Shown here piece after piece: positions 34,014 to 42,449 of a DNA stretch of 64,000 bases; the stretch's first letter is position 1, and each line of letters begins with the position of its first letter. The translations under genes were made by a program, and so were the position numbers. The DNA is from JAJRXC01 sp047639555 (GTDB lineage Bacteria; Actinomycetota; Acidimicrobiia; Acidimicrobiales; Aldehydirespiratoraceae): assembly GCA_047639555.1 (NCBI GenBank), contig JBLIOE010000003.1, positions 124,001-188,000 on the forward strand, given 5' to 3'. The notes beneath the pieces were generated by a model. That model did not search any database. It was not told the DNA's origin and worked only from the letters and a program-made list of their open reading frames with translations.

Positions 34014-34856
34014 AGGCCAGTCGGTCTCGCCAGTTCAACACCTGCACCGATGCGAGCGCCTGGCGTCGAAAGCGGCCCGACCGCTCGGCGTAGGCATCGA
34101 ACCGGTTCTCATCCACCTCACTGACGACATAGTCATCAGCCCACATCTCAATCTGGGTGCGCGCGTGTCCAAGCGCAGCAGTGCGCCGAAGCCCAAGCGC
34201 AACCGGCGCCGCCCACTGCCAACGCTCGGCCGCGGCGATCATCTCGTCGACTTCGATCGAGTCGCGCTAGGAAAGCAGCCCAAGGTCGCGAACATTACCG
34301 AGCCGGGCGTCAACATCGCCGAGCGCCACATGGATCGCACGGTGCAGCAGGTGAAGGTCGGCCGAGAGTGTCCGCACCGAGCGGCCCGCAAGAAGAATCT
34401 CGGCGGGATCGCGAAACAGGTCGCCGAGGTTGATGAGGAGGCCGTACGGGCCCGCGCCAGCGTGCGATGCAGGTCGAGTTCGGTGGGCCCCGTCCACCGC
34501 ATCGTGACCGACTTCGCGAACCGTCGGTCGTAGGTTGCTGACAATGGCGGCATTGTTCGGAAGGCACCGGCTTGCCCGAGTGCTTCGAGGGCGGGGTCGA
34601 CCTCTTGAGAGCCGACCAGGATGTCGTTGTCGCCGAAGCAACGCTCGGATGGATCCGGATGCACCATGCGGGCGAGGGCGGTGCCCTTCAAGACTCAGGC
34701 ATCGATCCCGGCCCGATCAAGCACATCGAGCGCGTCAAGCAGCTTGTGTCTCGGAGCTGCGAAGAGGCGTTCAGAGGACGAAGTGGGCAAGTCGGTGGGA
34801 GCCGACGTGCCGGGCAACCCATACCCGGCCAGGACATTCAGCCACGCTTCGACCAC
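33922..34856 (-). pseudogene. Decayed nucleotidyltransferase (PF14907-like)
   Basis: Homology to the uncharacterised nucleotidyltransferase family often found with PqqD-like genes is visible across the whole region, but the frame is broken at least three times. From a GTG near 34856, reading runs through LLDALDVLDRAGIDA to an in-frame TGA (34695-34697), resumes in the same frame with LKGTALARMVHPDP and DLHRTLA, shifts frame near 34455 to continue with GPYGLLINLGDLF and DLHLLHRAIHVALGD, meets a TAG (34267-34269), and continues in that same frame with EVDEMIAAAERWQW and FTRALLVPNA to the stop at 33922. The defects differ in kind, so this is decay and not recoding. The start overlaps the PqqD-like gene. 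Confidence 0.8.
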
Positions 34857-35095
34857 CAGGGCTCCACCTGCATCACAGCCCCCTCGACGAGGTCATCGAT
34901 GACCGGTGTGAGGTCGGCGGCGATCTGGTTCGGGTCGGCACCGAGCGCGACGGCGAGCGAGGCGCAGAGTTCGGAAAAGTGAGTGGGCTGTTCGAGTTCG
35001 GCCCAAAGGGCAAGGCCGGTTCCCGCCACCTTGACTACTTCGTCGGCGCCGGGAGGTCTGATCAGCACACCGACCAATGTCGCCCGCCAGAGCAC
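34838..35095 (-). CDS. PqqD-like peptide chaperone family protein
   Basis: 85 residues with a GTG start 12 bp after the lysA stop. The PqqD fold is suggested by TGTGLALWAELEQPTHFSELCASLAVALGA and a helical C-terminus DLTPVIDDLVEGAVM. In RiPP pathways PqqD-like proteins bind the leader peptide. In others, stand-alone copies pair with PF14907 nucleotidyltransferases of unknown function, as the overlapping pseudogene downstream indicates here. No RiPP precursor, radical SAM or maturase gene is nearby, so the gene may be an orphan remnant. Confidence 0.65.
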   Translation of the reverse strand: MLWRATLVGVLIRPPGADEVVKVAGTGLALWAELEQPTHFSELCASLAVALGADPNQIAADLTPVIDDLVEGAVMQVEPWWSKRG

Positions 35096-35106
35096 CTCGC
35101 CACGAG

Positions 35107-36366
35107 TCAGACGTCGAGACGGGTGAGGTCTTCGAACGTTTCGCGGCGCACAACGAGTCGAGCATCGCCGTTAGCGGCAAAAACGACAGGCGGCCGCGTG
35201 ACCTTGTTGTAGTTGGACCCCATCGAGTGACCGTAGGCGCCGGTCACGCCCATCCCCAGGATGTCGCCGACCTGCAGGTCAGGCGGCACGGCCGCATCAC
35301 GGATGAGCACGTCGCCCGACTCGCAGTGTTTGCCGACGATGGTGGCCGTGTCGGTGCGGTCGGCCTCCACCGCCCGGGGAAGGAACGCCTCGTAGCCCGA
35401 GCCGTAAAGCACGGGCCTCGGGTTGTCGCTCATCCCGCCGTCGACCGAGACGTAGGTGCGAATGTCGGGCAGCTGTTTGATCGTGCCGACCTCGTACAGC
35501 GTGACCGCGGCGGCGGCCGCAATCGATCGGCCCGGTTCGGCCGACACGTTGGCGGTCACCCCGGCATCGCGACAGGCATCGAGAACGGCGGTGCCCCATT
35601 CGGTGATCGTTGGTGCTCGTTCGTCGGCCACATAGGGGACACCGAGTCCGCCGCCGACCGACATCTCGGCGAGGTCGTACGGCGCCGCGACACCGGCGAT
35701 GACCTGCGCCGCCTTCGCGAAGGACGAAACGACGAAAACTTGACTCCCAATATGGGCGTGAACCCCGACCAGCTCGACGTTGTCGGAGGCTTGGGCTCGT
35801 TCGATAGCGGTGGACGCCGCACCGCTGGACACAGTGAACCCGAACTTCGAATCGTCCTGTCCGGTGGCGATGTAGTCGTGAGTCTCTGCCTTGATCCCGG
35901 GGGTCAAACGGAGCAGCACCTTCGGCGGACGGTCGGCGCCGATCGCGTCGAGCCGATCGAGCTCGTCGAACGAGTCGACCACGATTCGGCCGATGCCGGC
36001 ATCAATCGCCATCTGGAGTTCGGCCGTCGACTTGTTGTTGCCATGGAGCACGAGCTTGTCCGCAGGCACGCCCGCATGGAGCGCAACGTGGAGTTCGCCA
36101 CCAGTGGCGACGTCGAGGTGCATACCCTCTTCATGGGCAAGCCGAGCCATGGCGCCACATAAGAACGCCTTGGTTGCGTAGGCGACACCGTCGCCGAACA
36201 CCGAGACAGCCTCACGGCATCGGTCTCGCAAGTGCTGTTCGTCGTAGACGAAGACGGGAGTGCCGAATTCGGCCGCGAGCTCAAGCAGGTCGCAGCCACC
36301 AATCTGGAGTCGCCCGTCGACAACCTCGGCGGAGTCGGGCAGTAGGCGAAACGGGAAGGGCTGCAT
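35107..36366 (-). CDS. lysA: Diaminopimelate decarboxylase
   Basis: 419 residues from ATG 36366, two bases after the argS stop. The PLP lysine is in VAYATKAFLCGAM. HIGSQ, SVGGGLG and EPGRSI form the phosphate-binding and barrel signatures. The C-terminal domain has VGKHCESGDVL, where Cys and Glu from the partner subunit complete the active site, and GAYGHSMGSNYN. It removes the D-carboxyl of meso-diaminopimelate to make lysine. Co-transcription with argS is common in actinobacteria. Confidence 0.95.
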   Translation of the reverse strand: MQPFPFRLLPDSAEVVDGRLQIGGCDLLELAAEFGTPVFVYDEQHLRDRCREAVSVFGDGVAYATKAFLCGAMARLAHEEGMHLDVATGGELHVALHAGVPADKLVLHGNNKSTAELQMAIDAGIGRIVVDSFDELDRLDAIGADRPPKVLLRLTPGIKAETHDYIATGQDDSKFGFTVSSGAASTAIERAQASDNVELVGVHAHIGSQVFVVSSFAKAAQVIAGVAAPYDLAEMSVGGGLGVPYVADERAPTITEWGTAVLDACRDAGVTANVSAEPGRSIAAAAAVTLYEVGTIKQLPDIRTYVSVDGGMSDNPRPVLYGSGYEAFLPRAVEADRTDTATIVGKHCESGDVLIRDAAVPPDLQVGDILGMGVTGAYGHSMGSNYNKVTRPPVVFAANGDARLVVRRETFEDLTRLDV

Positions 36367-36368
36367 GG

Positions 36369-37976
36369 CTACATCGACTCCGGCGCGCTCAAACCCAGCA
36401 ACCGCAGCGCGATCTGCAGACCAACCTTCGATGCCGCGACCAGCGCAAGTCGGGCCTGGGTGAGTTCGGCGCTCACGCCGTCGCCCATCACGTAGCAGTC
36501 GGCGTAGAAGCCGTGGAGCGCGGCGGCCTGCTCGCGCGACCATGCCGCGACCCGGTGTGGCGCGTCATCGGTGCACGCGACGCGCACGATGTCGGGAAGT
36601 TCCTGGAGCGAACGCAACAGGTCGAGTTCGCGTTCATGAACCAGCAACGAGGCATTGACCTCTGGGAACGGCATGGCAACGATGCCGGCGTCGGCCACCT
36701 TCGCCTGAATTGAACAGATGCGCGCATGGGCGTACTGGACATAGAAAACTGGGTTGTCCATGCCCTGCTTCGCGACCTCGTCGAGATCGAAGGTTTGACG
36801 AGAATCAACGGACTGCATCAAATACGTGAAGCGAGCCGCGTCGGGGCCGACCTCCTTGATGATGTCGTCGAGCTCGATGAAGTCACCGGTGCGGCCAGCC
36901 ATAGCGACCGGCTCGCCATCGCGAACGAGATCGACCATCTGGGTGATCGCAATGTGAAGCTCGTCGGGGTTGTGCCCGAGGAGTTCCATGGCCGCCTTCA
37001 TTCGCGGCACATAGCCGTGATGATCTGCGCCCCACACGTTGAAGAGCCGATCAGCCCGGGAGAACTTGTCACGGTGATAGGCGATATCGGGGGCGAGGTA
37101 GGTGAGTTCGCCATCGGTCTTGATGAGCACCCGATCCTTATCGTCGCCTTGATCGGTGGACCGCAGCCAGGTGGCACCGTCCTGCTCGTAGACCGCGTTG
37201 TGGGCGCGAAGGTCGGCGAGCGATTCGTCGATGGCGCCAGACTCGACCATCGAACGTTCACTGAACCACACGTCGTGATGGATGTTGAGCGCTTCCAGCG
37301 TGGCTCGGTGGCTGTCGAGCGCGCGGGCGTAGCCCCACTCGAGAGGATCAGCATCGTCGGGCATCTCGTCGGCCCAGGCAATGAGGTAGTCGCCGTGGTA
37401 GCCATCTTCGGCCGGTTCTTCGCCCCGCTTCCGCGCCGCGAGCGATTCGGCGAACTTCGTCATCTGCACGCCGCGGTCGTTGATATAGGTCTCCCGCGTG
37501 ACCTTGAACCCGCTCTGCTCATGAAGACGGGCGATCGAGTCGCCGTAACACGCGCCGCGACCGTGGCCGGCATGGAGGGGCTTGTTCGGGTTGGCCGACA
37601 CAAACTCAACATTGATGTGGAGACCATTGCCGATCTCGGGGCGGGCATAACCGTCGACGCCGAGGTGCAACACCTCACCCATTATTTCGTGGAGCCACGA
37701 ATCACCGAGGCGGAAATTGACGAAGCCGGGACCAGCGATCTCGACCGCGGTGACGTGGGCGGGAGGTGATGCCTGCAACGCGTCGACCAGCTGCTGCCCG
37801 AGCTCACGAGGATTACGTCCGGCAACCTTCGCCGATGCCAGCGCCACGTTCGATGACCAGTCGCCGTGCTCAGCACTCGCCGGTCGTTCGAGCGAGATCT
37901 CAGTGGGAAGAGGGTCGACCCCGGCCGCGGCCAGCGCCTCCTGCAGCGCAGCGCGGAGCTGGTCTCGGACGTCCAT
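36369..37976 (-). CDS. argS: Arginyl-tRNA synthetase
   Basis: 535 residues from ATG 37976. The class I signature is NPNKPLHAGHGRG (HxGH as HAGH). The additional N-terminal Arg-tRNA domain covers about residues 1-90 (MDVRDQLRAALQEAL). The FNVWGADHHGYVPRMKAAM segment lies in the catalytic domain. The MSK-like position reads AMAGRTGDF, as in the many ArgRS that lack a canonical KMSKS. The DALR anticodon-binding domain is C-terminal (YVQYAHARICSI, then the helical end). It charges tRNA-Arg; one such tRNA gene lies at 38885. Confidence 0.94.
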   Translation of the reverse strand: MDVRDQLRAALQEALAAAGVDPLPTEISLERPASAEHGDWSSNVALASAKVAGRNPRELGQQLVDALQASPPAHVTAVEIAGPGFVNFRLGDSWLHEIMGEVLHLGVDGYARPEIGNGLHINVEFVSANPNKPLHAGHGRGACYGDSIARLHEQSGFKVTRETYINDRGVQMTKFAESLAARKRGEEPAEDGYHGDYLIAWADEMPDDADPLEWGYARALDSHRATLEALNIHHDVWFSERSMVESGAIDESLADLRAHNAVYEQDGATWLRSTDQGDDKDRVLIKTDGELTYLAPDIAYHRDKFSRADRLFNVWGADHHGYVPRMKAAMELLGHNPDELHIAITQMVDLVRDGEPVAMAGRTGDFIELDDIIKEVGPDAARFTYLMQSVDSRQTFDLDEVAKQGMDNPVFYVQYAHARICSIQAKVADAGIVAMPFPEVNASLLVHERELDLLRSLQELPDIVRVACTDDAPHRVAAWSREQAAALHGFYADCYVMGDGVSAELTQARLALVAASKVGLQIALRLLGLSAPESM

Positions 37977-38039
37977 CAGCGAATCGTACCGCTTTGCCTG
38001 AGTCCTCAGAGTGAGGTTTCTTCGGCCGATCAGAGGATT

Positions 38040-38858
38040 ATGCGTTCCCGCGGACTGATTCTCCCGTTTGTACTTCTTGCCAGCTTCGCGCTGGTTGTGA
38101 GCTCGTGTAGCAGCGTGCTTCCCGACAAACCGACCGTGGGCCGCTCGGTAGGTGACGAGGGCCCGGTTTGGGATGTCGAAGAGGCGATCCTGCGCACCGA
38201 AACCATCGAAGCGAGCTTGGACAACGGACTCACCCGTGGCCAGGCCGTCTGCATGATCGACGCGATGATGACATACAACGGCTACACCCTCGCTGAACTC
38301 GATGGCATCGACTTCACGACCGAAACCGGCAATGCCGTCCTCGGCGACAAGGCCGTTCATCTCGCCGATGCTTTGGTCACGTGCGGCCCACCGCCACGCG
38401 AACGGCTTGCAGTCCAGATCCCGGGCACATTCTCGGCTCCGCTGAGCCACGCCACTGAGTCCGAATGTGTGATCAACAGCTATGTCGAAGCTTGGCGAAC
38501 CGAATACGTCGACGCTTTCGGCGTGAGCAAGTCGGCCGACGCTGATCCAGTTATCCCGAACGTGGACGACAAGATCGCCTCGATCATCACGGGCTGTGAG
38601 GCCGGGCCAGCATTGATCCTCGGCGCCTCTCACGAGGGACACTTTGAGACCCGTGCCCTCGCGACACTGGAGTGGGAGTGTCTGGCCGCCGAGTTGACCG
38701 CTGACCAGTTCTTGCCCGCCTTCCCGTTTCCTGAAGAGCCCGGCGACGCGCTCGCCCGGATGGGCCGCGACGTGGCTCACGATGCCGACTTCTGCCGTGA
38801 GTGGATCGGCGCCGCGAACGACGAAGAACGTGCGGAAGTCGAGTCTCGCTACCGCTAG
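38040..38858 (+). CDS. Lipoprotein of unknown function
   Basis: 272 residues from ATG 38040 with AGAGGA upstream. A lipobox (VVSSC, Cys23) is present. The mature protein has two similar halves: ITRGQAVCMIDAM / LVTCGPP and ESECVINSYVEAW / ITGCEAG. Each has a pair of Cys that may form a disulfide, suggesting a duplicated small helical domain, with a further Cys pair (WECLAAELT, DFCREW) at the end. I do not recognise the family. It is divergent from argS with a 63-bp gap. Confidence 0.65.
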   Translation: MRSRGLILPFVLLASFALVVSSCSSVLPDKPTVGRSVGDEGPVWDVEEAILRTETIEASLDNGLTRGQAVCMIDAMMTYNGYTLAELDGIDFTTETGNAVLGDKAVHLADALVTCGPPPRERLAVQIPGTFSAPLSHATESECVINSYVEAWRTEYVDAFGVSKSADADPVIPNVDDKIASIITGCEAGPALILGASHEGHFETRALATLEWECLAAELTADQFLPAFPFPEEPGDALARMGRDVAHDADFCREWIGAANDEERAEVESRYR

Positions 38859-38884
38859 TCTGAGGCCTCGCCCGTAGGGGTGTT

Positions 38885-38956
38885 GCCCTCGTAGCTCAGT
38901 GGATAGAGCATCGCCCTCCGGAGGCGTGAGCGCAGGTTCGAATCCTGCCGAGGGCG
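38885..38956 (+). tRNA. tRNA-Arg (anticodon CCG)
   Basis: A full cloverleaf is visible. The 7-bp acceptor stem pairs 38885-38891 with 38949-38955. The D-arm contains GCTC-AGTGGATA-GAGC. The anticodon loop reads CTCCGGA, giving CCG for CGG codons, and the T-arm reads GCAGG-TTCGAAT-CCTGC. One mismatch ends the anticodon stem. CCA is not encoded. A 6-bp inverted repeat (38952-38957 with 38972-38977) starts inside the 3' end and may help termination. Confidence 0.95.
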
Positions 38957-38968
38957 CTTTTGCGGCGG

Positions 38969-39331
38969 TTAGCGCCCGGTCACTGTGCGGAAGGCGTCGA
39001 CAAAGGGGCCGGGCTTCGCCGTCTTCACGACATCGAAATCGATCGAGGTGCTGTGGCCGAAGACAAGAAATCGACGGTCGGTGATTCCAAGCACGGCCTT
39101 GCCGGCGGGAATATCGAGGACAAGGCCCTCCTGCGGGCTCTGATTCTCATCGACGCGCTTTTGGGCCATCGCGTTGCCGGCCACCATGCCGACGGCGCCA
39201 CCGATCGCGCCAAATGTCACCGGACTGCGAGTCGCGCCGGCCGGTTGAACGAACGCACCGGCATGCACGATTTCGCCCGCCTCAAGGTCGCCCGAGCATG
39301 ACTTGGTGATCTTCTTCGCGAAGTCAATCAT
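38969..39331 (-). CDS. Small protein with bacterial PH-like features
   Basis: 120 residues from ATG 39331. Features: an N-terminal SGDLEAGEIVHAGAFVQPAG segment, a Gly/Ala-rich hydrophobic helix (about residues 42-60), and LGITDRRFLVFGHS, the strand pattern found in bacterial PH-like and YokE-like domains. A membrane-associated or lipid-binding role is possible but speculative. The gene faces the tRNA and is divergent from the hydrolase at 39392. Confidence 0.55.
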   Translation of the reverse strand: MIDFAKKITKSCSGDLEAGEIVHAGAFVQPAGATRSPVTFGAIGGAVGMVAGNAMAQKRVDENQSPQEGLVLDIPAGKAVLGITDRRFLVFGHSTSIDFDVVKTAKPGPFVDAFRTVTGR

Positions 39332-39391
39332 GGCGACGATTCTATGGGTCGAACGACCTACAGTCCGGCCACTGCTGGCCGATGGAGAGTC

Positions 39392-40276
39392 ATGCACCGC
39401 CGGATTCGTCTCGACTGGGACAACAACACACGCGCCGCTTGGCAACCACTGAAGCCCGAATTCTCCGCGGCGGTGAACGCGCTCAGCCTTGGAATGCCGT
39501 CGGGCGAGCCCTATGTCATGCAGGCCGTACGCCGAGCCGCCACGAAGATCGAAGACCCGGCCCTGACCGAGGCTGTGCGTGTCTATCTCGCCCAGGAGGG
39601 CGAACACACGAAGCAACATCGACGGTTCAACGAAGTCCTCACCGCTCAGCATCCCGCCCTTTGTCGCGTGGAGCGTTGGCTCGAAACGTCGTACGGTTTC
39701 CTCCAGAAGCGGGCCGGCGACCGCTTCGGGATCGCGTATGCCGCAGGCTTCGAGGCCACCGCGTTTGCCGCGGCACGATGGATGGACGCCAACCGACACG
39801 AACTCTTCCGGGGCGCCGACCCCGCACCGGCGAGCCTCGTGCTCTGGCATCTCGCCGAAGAGGTGGAACACAAGACCGTCGCCCACGATGTGTGGGCCGC
39901 CACCGATGGCAGCCGCCTGCGCTACGTCGCTGCGATGGCGACGTGTTTCGCCATGCTCGTCTGGTTCATATTTCTGGGCACGGTCGTTCAGCTCGCCGCG
40001 TGGCGCCGACTATTCAGCCCAGTTGCATGGTTCCGTCTCTGGAAGTGGGGCATCGGCTTCGCCTTTGAGGTGATGCCCACGATGGCCGTCACCGCCACGT
40101 CCGGTCATCATCCGTCGCAGCAGGCAGACCCGGCATGGATGACCGAATGGCTCACGACCTTTGACAGCGAGACCCGCTCGATCGCCGCATGGGATGCGCC
40201 GATCGATGAATACCTCAAGGCGCCGGCAGCCAGTCCGCCGCTTGCTGCTGCAGGTGCGTCAGCTTCGCGGGATTGA
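39392..40276 (+). CDS. PF10118-like metal-dependent hydrolase
   Basis: 294 residues from ATG 39392 with GGAG close upstream. The predicted metal-dependent hydrolase family signature is visible: YLAQEGEHTKQHRRFN near residue 75 and LWHLAEEVEHKTVAHDVW near residue 155, each with E-x-x-H type ligands in a helical bundle like a ferritin or di-iron site. A hydrophobic segment around residues 185-205 may associate with the membrane. The last 20 residues are Ala-rich and are encoded antisense to the end of the ECF41 gene (62-bp overlap). The substrate is unknown. Confidence 0.78.
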   Translation: MHRRIRLDWDNNTRAAWQPLKPEFSAAVNALSLGMPSGEPYVMQAVRRAATKIEDPALTEAVRVYLAQEGEHTKQHRRFNEVLTAQHPALCRVERWLETSYGFLQKRAGDRFGIAYAAGFEATAFAAARWMDANRHELFRGADPAPASLVLWHLAEEVEHKTVAHDVWAATDGSRLRYVAAMATCFAMLVWFIFLGTVVQLAAWRRLFSPVAWFRLWKWGIGFAFEVMPTMAVTATSGHHPSQQADPAWMTEWLTTFDSETRSIAAWDAPIDEYLKAPAASPPLAAAGASASRD

Positions 40277-41120
40277 GCATCACCCGAATGCCCTCGATAC
40301 CGTTGGGACCGAGGTCGAACGCGATCACGAAGTAGAGCGCTCCGTCGACGAAGCTGGCGACTCCGGCACCACCGTTGACCCGCACCGGATGAATGACGAC
40401 ATCGTCGGAAACCATTTCGCCCCGACGAGCGATACCCGTCGCGAAGAGGGCCACGCGGTGGCGGCCGACAACGGGCCGACGAGCCGCATGTCGATCGGCG
40501 CCACCGTCGCTCCACACCACAACATCTTCGGCGAGCACCTCGTGAAGCGCATCGAGGTCGCCCATCAGTGCGGCCGCAAGAAAGGTGTCGATGAGTTGCC
40601 GCTCGTTGGCCGCCGATGTCTCGTATCGGATCGGCCGGTCGGGACCGATCCGATCCTTCGCCCGATGCACGATCTGGCGACACGCAACCTCGCTGCGGTC
40701 AATGACCTTGGCGATCTCCGCATACTCCTCGGAGAACACCTCGCGGAGAAGGAAGGCGGCCCGTTCGACCGGATTCAATCGTTCGAGCAAACTCAAGAAC
40801 GCGAGCGAAAGGCTGTCGGCGAGCTCGGCGTGGATCGCGGGATCATCGGCAGAGTCGTCGACGATCGGTTCGGGCAGCCACGGGCCGACGTAGGTCTCGC
40901 GTCGCTTCTGCGCCGATCGCAATCTGTCGATAGCGATGCGGCTGACCACCGTTGTCAGCCAAGCCGTTGGATTCGTGATCGACGAACGGTCGGCGGCCGA
41001 CCACCGAAGCCACGCCTCCTGTACCGCATCTTCGGCCTCGGTCACGCTCGACAACATGCGGTAGGCGACGGCAAACATCCGTGGCCGGTTGGCTTCGAAG
41101 GTGTCCGCCAACTCGGTCAT
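40215..41120 (-). CDS. ECF41-type RNA polymerase sigma factor with SnoaL-like C-terminal domain
   Basis: 301 residues. Sigma2 (MFAVAYRMLSSVTEAEDAVQEAWLRW) and sigma4 (LLREVFSEEYAEIAKVIDRSEVACRQIVHRAK) flank the linker motif YVGPWLPEP. The C-terminal SnoaL_2-like domain carries SDGGAD and NPAKL. These three motifs (WLPEP, DGG, NPDKL-like) define group ECF41, where the C-terminal extension controls core binding in place of an anti-sigma factor. ATG 41120 overlaps the stop of the FAD oxidoreductase gene by 4 bp. ECF41 genes typically sit next to their single target gene, often an oxidoreductase, as here. Confidence 0.9.
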   Translation of the reverse strand: MTELADTFEANRPRMFAVAYRMLSSVTEAEDAVQEAWLRWSAADRSSITNPTAWLTTVVSRIAIDRLRSAQKRRETYVGPWLPEPIVDDSADDPAIHAELADSLSLAFLSLLERLNPVERAAFLLREVFSEEYAEIAKVIDRSEVACRQIVHRAKDRIGPDRPIRYETSAANERQLIDTFLAAALMGDLDALHEVLAEDVVVWSDGGADRHAARRPVVGRHRVALFATGIARRGEMVSDDVVIHPVRVNGGAGVASFVDGALYFVIAFDLGPNGIEGIRVMLNPAKLTHLQQQAADWLPAP

Positions 41121-42349
41121 CCCGCGGCCATCGAGCCGGCCCGTCGACCACTCGCGACGGAGGCATCGGCGAGGAGGCCCTCGCCCCCCACCCAGTCGCC
41201 GGCGACGAAGAGGCCTGGCTCCCCCGGCACGGTCACGCTTGGCCGTCCCGCCACTCCGCCGCCCCGGACGCTTGGCTGATCAGTCGCGGCCACGAGGCGC
41301 CGTTGGAAACGAACATGAGTCGCATCGTCTCGCCAACCGGGTCGAACGCGGCCGATGAAAGATTCGCAGCGTTCGCGGTCTCTTTCCGGATTATCAAGTT
41401 CGTCGGGGTGTTGATAACGACTCACGTGTACCAGTGTGTGCCCAGCGGGGGCCAGGCGCGCTACTGGCCCGTGCACCGACAGATACAACGGCTCGTCGAT
41501 GCCGAGGGCAAAGGGCGGCGCCGCGCCCCATGGTGCGGCCAGACCAATGTCGAGGGATGCCACCGTTGCCGGTCGAGCGGCCCGGGAGCAGCCGGCCGAG
41601 GCAGCCACCGATTCACCGAGCAATGTTGCGGCGACCTTCGGACCTCCCGCGGCGATCACAACCGCGCGGTACCCGCCACGGAGTTCGTCGAGTGCCGACG
41701 CATCGATCTTTGCGCCCGTCTGCAGTATCACCCCGCGATCGGCGGCCAGCGCCAGTAGCGAGTTGGTGATGGTCTGCCACCCGCCGTCGACGTACCGGAC
41801 GCCACTCGACAGGGCCAGTTGGAGCTGCCGGATCCCCGCATCGCCGCTGGCGAACTCGGGATCGTTCCCGTAGGTCGACAGCCGGACGAGGGCATGCCCC
41901 AACCGAGAAGCGCTCCCTTCTCCGAGGAGTCCGTGCATCGTCTCCGCTACCGAACGGCCTGCGTAGGCGCTCACGTCGAGCCGCGACAAACGAGCGAACA
42001 GCATCAGCAATCGACGCCGATCACCCTTCAGGAGCGGCGTTCGCAACAATGATCCGAGGGCGGAAGGCATCGGCCCAACGCCGGTTCCGTCGATGCCTAT
42101 ACCGCCCGCCGTATCGGGCTGTCCACCCGCGGGCTCGAGATCGAGCGAGCGCAAGAACTGGTTGGCTGCGCCGTCGATATAGAGCGCATGGGCTCCTTCA
42201 TTCACCAAGAATCCGCTCTCGTCTCGCGTGCGGGCTCGGCCGCCTGGATGTTCGCGCGCATCGAAGAGCGTGACCGCTTCACCCGACGCCGACGCTTCGA
42301 TCGCGGCAGCCAACCCGGCCAGTCCAGCACCAACAACGGCTACTGACAT
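41117..42349 (-). CDS. FAD-dependent amine-oxidase-like / phytoene desaturase-like oxidoreductase
   Basis: 410 residues from ATG 42349 with a GGAAG site upstream. The N-terminal dinucleotide-binding motif is VAVVGAGLAGLAAAIEAS (GxGxxG), followed by EHPGGRARTRDESGFLVNEGAHAL, the second FAD-contact motif of the amine oxidase superfamily. The C-terminal FAD motif is PGLFVAGDWVGGEGLLADASVASG. The substrate is unknown. It is translationally coupled to the ECF41 sigma gene, so it is the likely regulated partner, with the ECF controlling a promoter upstream of 42349. Confidence 0.82.
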   Translation of the reverse strand: MSVAVVGAGLAGLAAAIEASASGEAVTLFDAREHPGGRARTRDESGFLVNEGAHALYIDGAANQFLRSLDLEPAGGQPDTAGGIGIDGTGVGPMPSALGSLLRTPLLKGDRRRLLMLFARLSRLDVSAYAGRSVAETMHGLLGEGSASRLGHALVRLSTYGNDPEFASGDAGIRQLQLALSSGVRYVDGGWQTITNSLLALAADRGVILQTGAKIDASALDELRGGYRAVVIAAGGPKVAATLLGESVAASAGCSRAARPATVASLDIGLAAPWGAAPPFALGIDEPLYLSVHGPVARLAPAGHTLVHVSRYQHPDELDNPERDRERCESFIGRVRPGWRDDATHVRFQRRLVAATDQPSVRGGGVAGRPSVTVPGEPGLFVAGDWVGGEGLLADASVASGRRAGSMAAG

Positions 42350-42449
42350 ATTTGAACTTCCTTTGTCTTCGAATGATTCTCTGTCTCCTTGACGAGACAG
42401 CCCGCACCGGTGTGACGCCATTCGAGTGCAGCGGGCTAGCTTCAGAGTT

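Noticed and set aside
34695..34697. In-frame TGA in the nucleotidyltransferase region as a second selenocysteine codon
   Set aside because: The same gene also has a frameshift near 34455 and a TAG at 34267-34269, and no Cys is expected at this family position, so decay explains it.
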